Virus record (IMG/VR): IMGVR_UViG_3300030450_000681
Location: 1 to 41,954 of that record
DNA length: 41,954 nt
Strand: one strand, 5' to 3'
From: a virus
Made by a program: the position numbers and the translations under genes. The notes beneath the pieces are model-generated. The model was given only the letters and a program-made list of their open reading frames with translations, was not told where the DNA came from and ran no database searches. Positions 7,066 through 12,665 of this stretch are shown one piece after another (position 1 is the stretch's first letter; each line of letters starts with the position of its first letter).

Positions 7066-7236
7066 TGGGGTGGGGTATATCTATCTAGTGACTGATTGAA
7101 TTGACAGAAGATTAACAATCCGATGGGTGAAGGAAAGAATGATGTGAGGTGGTCAGGGTGAGGTGTGAAGGGGTGGAGAGAAGGTGAGAGAGAGTGATAA
7201 TTGTTGTAGATAGAGAGTTTGCCTTAATGCCTTCTA

Positions 7237-7265
7237 TTGCCATCTTTGAGACAATCTGCTATATA
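7237..7265 (+). promoter_or_regulatory. Early sigma70-type promoter
   Basis: TTGCCA (7237-7242) and TATATA (7260-7265) are separated by 17 bases, with TG one base before the -10 box (extended -10). This is the best host-type promoter seen in the window and lies directly before the early gene cluster, as expected for genes read by host polymerase before the phage polymerase is made. Confidence 0.65.
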
Positions 7266-7277
7266 TAAATAACTGCA

Positions 7278-7291
7278 ATACACCAATGCAG
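7278..7291 (+). promoter_or_regulatory. Weak copy of the TGCAG palindrome, site C
   Basis: ATACACCAATGCAG keeps the right arm; a full CTGCA left arm occurs at 7273-7277 but with a 9-base spacer instead of 4. It lies between the early promoter and the ArdC start. Degenerate, so it may not be functional. Confidence 0.25.
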
Positions 7292-7313
7292 AACAACAAC
7301 CACCAACAACCAA
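7292..7313 (+). promoter_or_regulatory. CA-rich leader before ArdC
   Basis: AACAACAACCACC followed by AACAACCAA, ten bases before the ATG at 7323. No Shine-Dalgarno sequence is present between it and the start. The same element precedes the genes at 10976 and 11320. Confidence 0.5.
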
Positions 7314-7322
7314 TTAAGTCTT

Positions 7323-8267
7323 ATGGCTACTAAAGAAAGAACTAAGAAGGCAGCAAAACCAACACCAGAAGAAAAGCTATGTGGGGAATTAATTGAGTTA
7401 ATGGAAAAGGGAAAGAATCCCTGGAGAAAAGAATGGTTAAGTAAGAATGACGGAAGGCATCAGAATTTAATTACAGGTAATTTTTACCATGGTGGAAATG
7501 TGGCATTGCTTGAGATGTACGCAATGGCAAGGGACTATGAAGAAGCCTTGTGGTTAGGTGCTAATCAGGGAATCAAGGCTGGTCTAAGAATTAAGAAAGG
7601 AAGTAAGGCTGTTTATATAACTAGACCACAGTTGAACGCTAAGGAAGTAGAAGACAAGAACGGAAAGCCAAAGCTAGACAATGATGGCAATCCTGTTATT
7701 GCTGCATGGACTAGTTATAAGGCTTGTGCAGTATTTCATGTTTCCTGCTTTGAAGGTGAAGGGTTAGAGGAAATGAAGAAGAAAGCACTAGGAGAAGAAC
7801 AAGTAAGGAATGAAGAGCCTAAGCGCTTAGAGGACTGCGAAAATGCTGCTAAGGCATATCACAAGCAAGAAGAGCTTGAGACTGTCTGGATTGGTTCTAG
7901 AGCGTGTTACAAGCCCTCTAGAGATCAGATCAACATACCTGAAAGAAGATTGTTTGATAACTCAGAAGCTTTATATGCAACTTGGTTTCATGAAATGGTT
8001 CATTCAACTGGACATGAATCAAGGCTTAATAGATTAAAGGCTGCAAGCTTTGGAAGTAGTGAATATGCAAAGGAGGAATTAGTCGCAGAACTTGGCGCTT
8101 TTCTTATATGTCATAGGTTGCAGATTAGTTCTAATACAACTAACCATGCTGCTTATTTAAACAGTTGGATTAGTTCACTTAGACAAGACCCTAAATATCT
8201 ATTTAAAGCACTAGGAAAGGCTACAAGCGCAGTAAATAGAATCTTAGGAAGTGAGGTTACTAAATAA
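7323..8267 (+). CDS. ardC: ArdC-like antirestriction protein with metallopeptidase domain
   Basis: A 314-residue protein of two domains. The N-terminal half (about residues 15-150) matches the ArdC N-terminal single-strand-DNA-binding domain, including NPWRKEW near 32-38, a gap, TGNFYHGGN (51-59) and a WTSYKACAVFHVSCF core (129-143). The C-terminal half is a zincin-type metallopeptidase with HEMVHSTGH (223-231) followed by EELVAELGA (251-259), supplying the usual His ligands and the extra Glu. ArdC proteins protect incoming DNA from host restriction. Being the first gene after the early promoter fits entry-phase defence. It lacks a Shine-Dalgarno element and instead follows a CA-rich leader. 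Confidence 0.88.
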   Translation: MATKERTKKAAKPTPEEKLCGELIELMEKGKNPWRKEWLSKNDGRHQNLITGNFYHGGNVALLEMYAMARDYEEALWLGANQGIKAGLRIKKGSKAVYITRPQLNAKEVEDKNGKPKLDNDGNPVIAAWTSYKACAVFHVSCFEGEGLEEMKKKALGEEQVRNEEPKRLEDCENAAKAYHKQEELETVWIGSRACYKPSRDQINIPERRLFDNSEALYATWFHEMVHSTGHESRLNRLKAASFGSSEYAKEELVAELGAFLICHRLQISSNTTNHAAYLNSWISSLRQDPKYLFKALGKATSAVNRILGSEVTK

Positions 8268-8358
8268 TAATTAATCTATCCCTGAAGCCTTCTTAAATAG
8301 TGGGCTTCATGGATGGCTTAAATGTCATCTATTAAACAACCATCAACCGAGGTAAATT

Positions 8359-8538
8359 ATGCCTATCAACCATGATGATGAATTTCATGCACCTATTAAT
8401 TATGGGAATCGTTTCCCTGAAGATTGGTCTTTTAATGATCTTGACGATGATCTAGTAGAAATTGAAGTTCATTGTGGGGAATATATTCCTGACTCAAATG
8501 AATTAATGGCTGATTCTTTAGAAGTAGGAGGCCTTTAA
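8359..8538 (+). CDS. Very acidic 59-residue early protein, possible DNA mimic
   Basis: A short gene with 16 Asp/Glu and one Arg among 59 residues, ending in a block DLVEIEVHCGEY (about 31-42) shared with the next gene. The start follows ACCGAGGTAAATT, a plausible binding site behind a short CA-rich run, and the gene ends two bases before the next ATG, with AGGAGG in its last codons serving that gene. Highly acidic tiny proteins next to an antirestriction gene recall DNA mimics such as T7 Ocr; no sequence similarity to Ocr is claimed. Function unknown. Confidence 0.6.
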   Translation: MPINHDDEFHAPINYGNRFPEDWSFNDLDDDLVEIEVHCGEYIPDSNELMADSLEVGGL

Positions 8539-8539
8539 A

Positions 8540-8755
8540 ATGCCTAATGAATTAAACAAAAATGGTGAATACTATCAAGGCTATTTAATGCCTGAAAAGT
8601 TCTCAAGATGGCTAGATTCTTGCCCTCTTAACTGGCAAATGGTCAGCATTGGAAAGGATAGAGGAACTTATATGTTTTTTGTTGAAGATGATTTAGACAA
8701 AGACTTAGTAGAGATGAAAGTTAACTGTGGTGAATATGTAGAGAATGATAAATAA
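8540..8755 (+). CDS. Small early protein, paralogue of the preceding gene
   Basis: A 71-residue protein whose C-terminal part, DLDKDLVEMKVNCGEY (about 51-66), closely repeats the end of the upstream acidic protein, so the two probably arose by duplication. It has a strong ribosome binding site (AGGAGG, about 9 bases upstream). The N-terminal part, with Trp24 and Trp32 and the sequence YMFFVEDD, is unlike the neighbour. Part of the early operon; function unknown. Confidence 0.65.
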   Translation: MPNELNKNGEYYQGYLMPEKFSRWLDSCPLNWQMVSIGKDRGTYMFFVEDDLDKDLVEMKVNCGEYVENDK

Positions 8756-8926
8756 ATGGTACATCATCCAATACAAAATGTTTATTATCCAATTAGAACT
8801 AATTGGGTTAATAAAATAAATAACACTACTAAAGAAAAGATTTATCTAGCTCAAAAGAGAATAGATGAACTCACTAAACTTATTAACTATTGGAAAACAA
8901 ACAATGTTAAAAACAATGCCAATTAA
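8756..8926 (+). CDS. Small protein, unknown function
   Basis: A 56-residue frame starting directly at the stop of the previous gene (TAA then ATG). It has an aromatic N-terminus (HHPIQNVYYPIRTNW) and then a helical stretch KIYLAQKRIDELTKLINYWK at residues 26-45 with a coiled-coil-like spacing of hydrophobic residues. No own ribosome binding site beyond coupling. Its end overlaps the next gene in another frame. Family not recognised. Confidence 0.5.
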   Translation: MVHHPIQNVYYPIRTNWVNKINNTTKEKIYLAQKRIDELTKLINYWKTNNVKNNAN

Positions 8927-9152
8927 GTCTACCAAAAAAATCATTTGCAAGCATGGAAATTGCAACGTAATTGAACTATTTAAACCAGTTCATAGGTACT
9001 CTCGTTGCGGCTCTAGTGGCAAATTATTGAAATGTCCAAATTGTGAATCAACTAAACTTGTTTTTAATTTGGCATGGCCTTCTCTTACATGTCAGTCATG
9101 CAAATTATCTATTGATAAGTATGACTACATGATTGAAAACGAGGTTGATTAA
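8904..9152 (+). CDS. Small zinc-ribbon-like protein
   Basis: Contains paired cysteines: Cys-Lys-His-Gly-Asn-Cys, then Cys-Gly, then CPNC, then Cys-Gln-Ser-Cys near the C-terminus, consistent with one or two zinc ribbons and nucleic-acid or protein binding. The frame is open from an ATG at 8865, but that would overlap the upstream gene by 62 bases; ATG 8904 is chosen and ATG 8916 is also possible. None of them has a clear ribosome binding site. Role unknown; early expression is likely from position. Confidence 0.55.
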   Translation: MLKTMPIKSTKKIICKHGNCNVIELFKPVHRYSRCGSSGKLLKCPNCESTKLVFNLAWPSLTCQSCKLSIDKYDYMIENEVD

Positions 9153-9156
9153 AACA

Positions 9157-9294
9157 ATGAAAAACAATCAACTTAGGATAGAAGAAATTAACTTACCTGA
9201 TCCTGATAAAGCCGCTATTTATGCGGCTCAGGAGGACGCATGGTTTCATCATCTAACTGACCAATTCCCAGAACCATTAAAGGAGGAAAACTAA
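9157..9294 (+). CDS. Short acidic protein, unknown function
   Basis: A 45-residue frame with an acidic composition and the central segment LPDPDKAAIYAAQEDAWFHH. It starts 5 bases after the preceding stop and ends in a TAATG overlap with the next gene, with the AAAGGAGG that serves that gene inside its last codons. Regular tiling inside the operon supports it as real. Not recognised. Confidence 0.5.
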   Translation: MKNNQLRIEEINLPDPDKAAIYAAQEDAWFHHLTDQFPEPLKEEN

Positions 9295-9587
9295 TGTCAT
9301 TCAAACCAACTGAACAAGCTGATCCTGCACAATTTAAAAACATGCAGGACTTTAATAAAGCTTTTAAAAAAAGAGAAGATGCTTTTTTTGCTATGAAAAA
9401 TGCTCTTGAATCTTATGAGGTTGATGATGATTTTTCAAAAGCAATGTCAAAAGCTCAAATATTAGTTGATCTTGCAAAAAACATATTAGATAAACATGAA
9501 ATTGTGTTTGATTCTGTAGAGGAAATTTATACTACAGAACAGAAACTAAGAGATTTAGATCAAAGCTTTAAAAAGGAGGTCAAATGA
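9294..9587 (+). CDS. Helical early protein, unknown function
   Basis: A 97-residue, charged, mostly helical protein with heptad-like spacing of hydrophobic residues (about 18-65). It has a strong ribosome binding site (AAGGAGG, 6 bases before the ATG). It overlaps the previous gene by one base and the next by four. Likely a small early protein; it has no catalytic motif. Confidence 0.65.
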   Translation: MSFKPTEQADPAQFKNMQDFNKAFKKREDAFFAMKNALESYEVDDDFSKAMSKAQILVDLAKNILDKHEIVFDSVEEIYTTEQKLRDLDQSFKKEVK

Positions 9588-9868
9588 CTAAAGATAAAAT
9601 AGATTTTGATGATCTTGGTTACGAGTTAGCGAGGGCTAGGCAACTATCTCAAGGGGATAGATTAAATGTCATGGAATCATTAGCTACTTTTGCACAAAGG
9701 CTGGGTAGCTTAACGAAAGAAATAAAGACAGTGTTTAAATTAATTCATCAATTAAAAGAGAATCAGGAAACGATAGCGAAAGCGCTTAATCATGTCTTGA
9801 TTCATGCTGAAAATAAAGAGTTGTGGATTGAAATTTCTAAGGAGGAGGAAGATGAACAGAGTCTTTAA
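9584..9868 (+). CDS. Helical early protein, unknown function
   Basis: A 94-residue protein, almost all helix, with a central segment LGSLTKEIKTVFKLIHQLKE (about 44-63) that could form a coiled coil and an acidic C-terminal tail (SKEEEDEQSL). AAGGAGG precedes the ATG. Coupled to genes on both sides by short overlaps. Not recognised. Confidence 0.65.
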   Translation: MTKDKIDFDDLGYELARARQLSQGDRLNVMESLATFAQRLGSLTKEIKTVFKLIHQLKENQETIAKALNHVLIHAENKELWIEISKEEEDEQSL

Positions 9869-10004
9869 ATCTGACGCTGAAATTGATCTCAATAGGTGTG
9901 CAAATGCCTTAGAAAAGCTGGTTAAATTAATGGAATCCAGTCAAAAACGAGGTCTAGCAACGAAACCTAAAAGCAAACCAAAAGCAAAGGAGGTTAAAAA
10001 ATGA
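9852..10004 (+). CDS. Small basic protein, unknown function
   Basis: A 50-residue protein with an N-terminal helix and a Lys/Pro-rich basic tail (KPKSKPKAKEVKK), suggesting contact with nucleic acid or an acidic partner. The start at ATG 9852 is chosen because AAGGAGGAGG lies directly upstream; the frame is open further left but without a start signal. It overlaps the previous gene by 17 bases and the next by four. Confidence 0.6.
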   Translation: MNRVFKSDAEIDLNRCANALEKLVKLMESSQKRGLATKPKSKPKAKEVKK

Positions 10005-10348
10005 TTGATACTCACAAGTTTGCAATGTTTTTAAGTGAGTTTCGCAAGAGTAGTAGGCAAATTTCTACTACACAGGTGGAGGCGTTCTTATTGGTTGCTT
10101 CAGGTGTTGACAACGTGAGCGATTTACAACAAGCAATGTTTCTTAATGATGGAAGTCCATTTCCTAGATCAAGTGCTGGTCGAATTGTTAATTACTTAAG
10201 TGGTAGAGGCCGTTACTCAGAAGGGAAGTGGATTAATCAAGGAGGTGAGCCATTGATTAAAAGAAGAGAACATCCACATAAACAAGGCTATCAATTGATA
10301 CTTACTGATGTAGGAAAAGAGCTAATTGGCAATTATTTGTGTAACTAG
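10001..10348 (+). CDS. Winged-helix DNA-binding protein (MarR-like)
   Basis: A 115-residue protein: a helix with VEAFLLVASG (about 26-35), a second helix with SDLQQAMFLNDG, the probable recognition helix SSAGRIVNYLSGRGRY (57-72) and a wing GYQLILTDVGKEL (96-108) ending in the MarR-like TDVGKEL motif. It has a strong AGGAGG site. It is the last gene of the first early operon. MarR-like proteins bind palindromic operators as dimers; candidate targets lie immediately downstream at 10394 and 10609. Role in phage or lysogeny control is inferred. Confidence 0.68.
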   Translation: MIDTHKFAMFLSEFRKSSRQISTTQVEAFLLVASGVDNVSDLQQAMFLNDGSPFPRSSAGRIVNYLSGRGRYSEGKWINQGGEPLIKRREHPHKQGYQLILTDVGKELIGNYLCN

Positions 10349-10358
10349 ATACAGTAGT

Positions 10359-10372
10359 ATGTACATGTGCAG
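10359..10372 (+). promoter_or_regulatory. YTGCA-N4-TGCAG palindrome, site D
   Basis: ATGTACATGTGCAG, with one mismatch in the left arm, lies in the gap between the two winged-helix genes. It is followed by ATGCATTG, which adds a further half site. Confidence 0.45.
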
Positions 10373-10393
10373 ATGCATTGTAATAACGTTCTT

Positions 10394-10413
10394 GTCTCCT
10401 AGTGATAGGCGAC
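10394..10413. promoter_or_regulatory. Candidate operator 1
   Basis: GTCTCCTAGTGATAGGCGAC is a 20-base inverted repeat with one mismatched pair. Its core, CTCCTA-N4-TAGGMG, recurs at 10609 and 15094. A symmetric site upstream of a winged-helix gene fits an autoregulatory operator. Confidence 0.5.
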
Positions 10414-10608
10414 GCACTTAGGAATAAACGAACTTCGCAAACAACTGAATGTCAACAGAGCTTTTATTGAGCGTTACCATACCTCTTGAAAGTGGCTACA
10501 AAGAGTTTAATCTCTTCGCCTCATATGGTTTTCAAAAAGTTTTCAAAAAATTAAGCAATGGACACAAGGAACAAAAGCAGGTTAAATTTGATCTGCAAAG
10601 CTGCATAT

Positions 10609-10624
10609 CTCCTAGGGGTAGGAG
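10609..10624. promoter_or_regulatory. Candidate operator 2
   Basis: CTCCTAGGGGTAGGAG is a perfect 6-bp inverted repeat with a 4-base spacer, 12 bases before the start of the MarR-like gene. It contains the AGGAGG that would act as the ribosome binding site, so a bound repressor or an RNA hairpin here could also affect translation. Confidence 0.55.
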
Positions 10625-10636
10625 GCACTACAACGG

Positions 10637-10954
10637 ATGGATTTATTTGAACTGGAGAAGGGTCTTGAAGCCTTTGCCACTATTAATCCAACAGGGATGC
10701 CACTTCATCACGTCCAGGTATTTATCTTTGTTTGTCAGAACGAGGGATGCACCTATTCAGAGATAGAAGAGGCGTTAAACCTGACTAATTCAACAGTGAG
10801 CAGAACTATTAATGCTTTAGGCGAAATTCATAGAAAAGGATATAAAGGCTTTGAATTATTAGAGGTTCAACCTGACCCAGAAGAAGGCCGACGCTTTTGT
10901 GTTTGGCTAAAACCTAAAGGCAAAGCATTAAAACGCCAGCTAGACAAAATTTAA
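10637..10954 (+). CDS. MarR-like winged-helix regulator
   Basis: A 105-residue protein. Residues 23-35 form a helix (PLHHVQVFIFVCQ), TYSEIEEALNLTNSTVSRTI (39-58) is a clear helix-turn-helix with the recognition helix at 49-62, and EGRRFCVWLKPKGKALKRQL (83-102) is the wing and the last helix, as in MarR proteins. Small MarR-like regulators occur in T7-like marine phages. Two copies of a palindromic site flank its upstream region, pointing to autoregulation. It lies two genes before the integrase, consistent with control of lysogeny. AGGAGG is 12 bases upstream, a little long. Fold confident, role inferred. Confidence 0.75.
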   Translation: MDLFELEKGLEAFATINPTGMPLHHVQVFIFVCQNEGCTYSEIEEALNLTNSTVSRTINALGEIHRKGYKGFELLEVQPDPEEGRRFCVWLKPKGKALKRQLDKI

Positions 10955-10975
10955 ACAACAACCACCCAAACCATT
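10954..10975 (+). promoter_or_regulatory. CA-rich leader before gene 10976
   Basis: AACAACAACCACCCAAACC directly precedes the ATG after ATT. There is no Shine-Dalgarno sequence in the 22-base gap. Confidence 0.5.
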
Positions 10976-11293
10976 ATGGACACCAGAATTGATTTCATTC
11001 GTGAAAGATGCCCACAGTTAGAAAAACTATGGGAAAAATACGAGAAGTATCACCGACAGTTCAATACGTTTAGTGCGTCTTCCAATTATTTTGATTTTTG
11101 CGTTGATGATCCTTTTATTAAAGATACAGAAGAAGTTATTTTTGAATGCTATGAAGAAGGGGTAAAAATTATTTATCTTTTCGATGAAAAATTTAGAGAA
11201 GATCATTCAATGACGCATGAAGAGTGCCTTAAGTACTTAGATCAATTACCAAAAGCCTGGTACAACTGCACTAAGAACGAGTCTTACAAGTAA
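10976..11293 (+). CDS. Unknown protein upstream of integrase
   Basis: A 105-residue acidic protein with many aromatic residues (Tyr and Phe in NYFDFCVDDPFIKDTEEVIF, about 37-56) and four cysteines. No known motif. It lies between the MarR-like gene and the integrase, with CA-rich leaders on both sides, and is probably co-transcribed with the integrase. A role as excisionase is possible from position, but it is longer and more acidic than usual for that role. Confidence 0.62.
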   Translation: MDTRIDFIRERCPQLEKLWEKYEKYHRQFNTFSASSNYFDFCVDDPFIKDTEEVIFECYEEGVKIIYLFDEKFREDHSMTHEECLKYLDQLPKAWYNCTKNESYK

Positions 11294-11319
11294 ACAACAA
11301 CCACCAACCAAACTGAATC
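11293..11319 (+). promoter_or_regulatory. CA-rich leader before integrase
   Basis: AACAACAACCACCAACCAAA followed by CTGAATC and the integrase ATG at 11320. No Shine-Dalgarno sequence. It is the most complete copy of the leader element. Confidence 0.55.
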
Positions 11320-12327
11320 ATGCTAGGAACTATCCGCAAAGCCCAGAAGGGCTATATCGTTGATGTCACTATCAATGGCGCTAGAAGAAAAACAAGTTGC
11401 AAGACAAAACAAGATGCACTTGCAAAACAAAAAGAATTTAACGAGTTATTTAAAAAGAAAGCTCAAAGAAAATCACCAGTAAAACTGCATATAACTTTAG
11501 GTGAAGCGCAGAAGTTAGCAGAACGAACAGTATGGAAAGACCTTGCTTCAATTAAGACTTGTATTGGTGGAAGTAATGAAATTATTAGATTTTTTGGCGA
11601 GGATTTTTTATTAAAAGATATAGATGCAACTCAGTGGAATGATTTCAGAGAAGATCAATTATCTGAGGACAGACAACCGACAACAGTTAATAAGAAAACG
11701 ACTTATTTAAAAGGGATGATTGGCGCTGCCATTACCTTTGGTCATTTAAAAGAATATCCAGTATTGCCACCAAACTTAAAAGATGTAAAAAGACCTAAGA
11801 GAGTATTTTCAGAAGAGGAAGAGGCTTTCTTTATTAAATACTGGACTGATTGCGGCTATATACAGTTGGCTGATCTATTCAAGTGGTCATTAGATATGTG
11901 TACGAGGTGGGGAGAATCTATGAGAGTAAAAGTTAAGCATGTAAATTTAAAAACCAAGGAAATTCTTATTTATAAATCAAAGAATGGAGATCCAAGAACT
12001 ATACCTATGACTAAACGAGCGTATGAAACAATTAAGCCTTGGGTAGAAGGTAAAAGAAAGGATGATTATGTATGGAGAGATGAGATTACTTACAACATTT
12101 TAAGAAGATTAATTAAAGAAGTTAAAAGAGAAATGGACTTGCAAGAGGATAAGCGATTGACTTGGCATTGCACTAGACATACTTGTGCCACAAAGATGGC
12201 AAAAGCTGGCGTTCCTCTATTAGAAATAAAACAATTTGGAGGATGGAGAAGTATTGCAGCAGTGCAAGTTTATTTACATACAAATACTATGGCTTTAAGT
12301 CGTTGCGTTGAGGCTCTTGAAAGTTAA
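11320..12327 (+). CDS. int: Tyrosine recombinase (phage integrase)
   Basis: A 335-residue site-specific recombinase. The N-terminal part (1-60) resembles an arm-binding domain, and residues about 60-155 a core-binding SAM-like domain. The catalytic domain has Arg196 in CTRWGE, a Lys in YKSKNG (219-221), His283 and Arg286 in WHCTRHT, Trp309 in GGWRS and the nucleophile Tyr318 in VYLHTNT, so the active site is complete. It ends with no gap at the 3' end of an antisense tRNA-Leu sequence, the normal arrangement for integration into a tRNA gene. A temperate or pseudolysogenic life style is therefore possible, as suggested for other marine T7-like phages with integrases. Confidence 0.93.
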   Translation: MLGTIRKAQKGYIVDVTINGARRKTSCKTKQDALAKQKEFNELFKKKAQRKSPVKLHITLGEAQKLAERTVWKDLASIKTCIGGSNEIIRFFGEDFLLKDIDATQWNDFREDQLSEDRQPTTVNKKTTYLKGMIGAAITFGHLKEYPVLPPNLKDVKRPKRVFSEEEEAFFIKYWTDCGYIQLADLFKWSLDMCTRWGESMRVKVKHVNLKTKEILIYKSKNGDPRTIPMTKRAYETIKPWVEGKRKDDYVWRDEITYNILRRLIKEVKREMDLQEDKRLTWHCTRHTCATKMAKAGVPLLEIKQFGGWRSIAAVQVYLHTNTMALSRCVEALES

Positions 12328-12413
12328 TACCAGCGACGAGACTTGAACTCGTACGACCATTGCTGATCTCAGGATTTTAAGTCCTGTGTGTCTACCAATT
12401 CCACCACGCTGGC
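12328..12413 (-). tRNA. tRNA-Leu (anticodon TAA), complete
   Basis: Read on the minus strand, the 86 bases fold fully. The acceptor stem is GCCAGCG/CGCTGGT (first pair G-U) with discriminator A. The D arm contains TGGTGGAATTGGTAGACACA, the anticodon stem is CAGGA/TCCTG with loop CTTAAAA (anticodon TAA), the variable arm is GATC/GGTC, and the T arm is ACGAG/CTCGT with loop TTCAAGT. CCA is not encoded. There is no group I intron, unlike many cyanobacterial tRNA-Leu(UAA) genes. All arms are intact, so the RNA could be functional and read UUA codons, common in this AT-rich genome, as well as forming part of attP. Confidence 0.92.
12328..12413. other. Probable phage attachment site (attP) within tRNA-Leu sequence
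   Basis: The integrase stop codon touches the 3' end of the tRNA-Leu sequence. Integrases of this class recombine within tRNA genes, and a marine T7-like cyanophage with an integrase was reported to carry a short match to a host tRNA-Leu gene. The exact crossover core cannot be set without the host sequence; here the identity with the host could cover the whole tRNA gene. Confidence 0.65.
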
Positions 12414-12461
12414 AAGTGGTTTTTACAATCCTATAACCCTAGGTGAAACTTGCCCACAATC

Positions 12462-12665
12462 ATGCGTCTACCAAGACCAAATTTTTGCACTTTTTACTCC
12501 ATGATCTACAATCAAAATAATGAAAGCCCTTTAGTGCCAGTCAGTGTTCTTGATGAAACCACCAGACTTAAAATCCGTTGGCGACCATTCCACCAGTGCA
12601 AAGTAGTTCCAAAACCTAGTGTTTCAGCGAAAGATAAGGGCAATACACAGGTAGAGAGTAAATAG
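12462..12665 (+). CDS. Short protein before RNA polymerase, unknown function
   Basis: A 67-residue frame from ATG 12462, whose stop is followed immediately by the GTG of the RNA polymerase gene, suggesting coupling. The frame is open from a TTG at 12450, and a further ATG lies at 12501; an AGGTGA element about 16 bases upstream is a weak support for 12462. The C-terminal half is basic and proline-containing (TRLKIRWRPFHQCKVVPKP). Not recognised; it may be a real small gene or only the leader of the polymerase message. Confidence 0.45.
   Translation: MRLPRPNFCTFYSMIYNQNNESPLVPVSVLDETTRLKIRWRPFHQCKVVPKPSVSAKDKGNTQVESK

Larger units (their letters stand above)
6630..7322. other. Large structured non-coding divergence region
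   Basis: No gene of convincing length is present in these 693 bases. They separate the minus-strand regulator from the plus-strand early genes. From left to right: an 11-bp-class hairpin (6676-6712), a minus-strand promoter (6722-6749), a 6-bp hairpin GTAGGT/ACCTAC (6828-6847), a bidirectional terminator (6898-6935), a small palindrome AGCGC-TTG-GCGCT (6973-6985), an inverted repeat around an AT-rich core (6991-7065) followed by three G4 runs (7062-7075), a purine-rich stretch with almost no C (about 7122-7197), and a plus-strand promoter (7237-7265). In T7 the terminal repeat lies at the corresponding place, between the last late gene and the first early gene. Confidence 0.7.

Noticed and set aside
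7062-7075. Possible G-quadruplex
   Set aside because: Only three G4 runs are present; a fourth full run is missing, so an intramolecular quadruplex is not well supported.
8283-8309. Hairpin TGAAGCC/GGCTTCA after ArdC as a terminator
   Set aside because: No T run follows the stem and the early operon appears to continue; it may be a weak attenuator at most.
9804-9851. N-terminal extension of the small basic protein
   Set aside because: Lies fully inside the upstream gene in another frame; AAGGAGGAGG marks the ATG at 9852.
10449-10766. 105-codon plus-strand frame overlapping the MarR-like gene
   Set aside because: More than a third is the MarR-like gene read in another frame, it spans the perfect operator-like palindrome and has no ribosome binding site. 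The first 60 codons could still be a short real gene, but nothing supports it.
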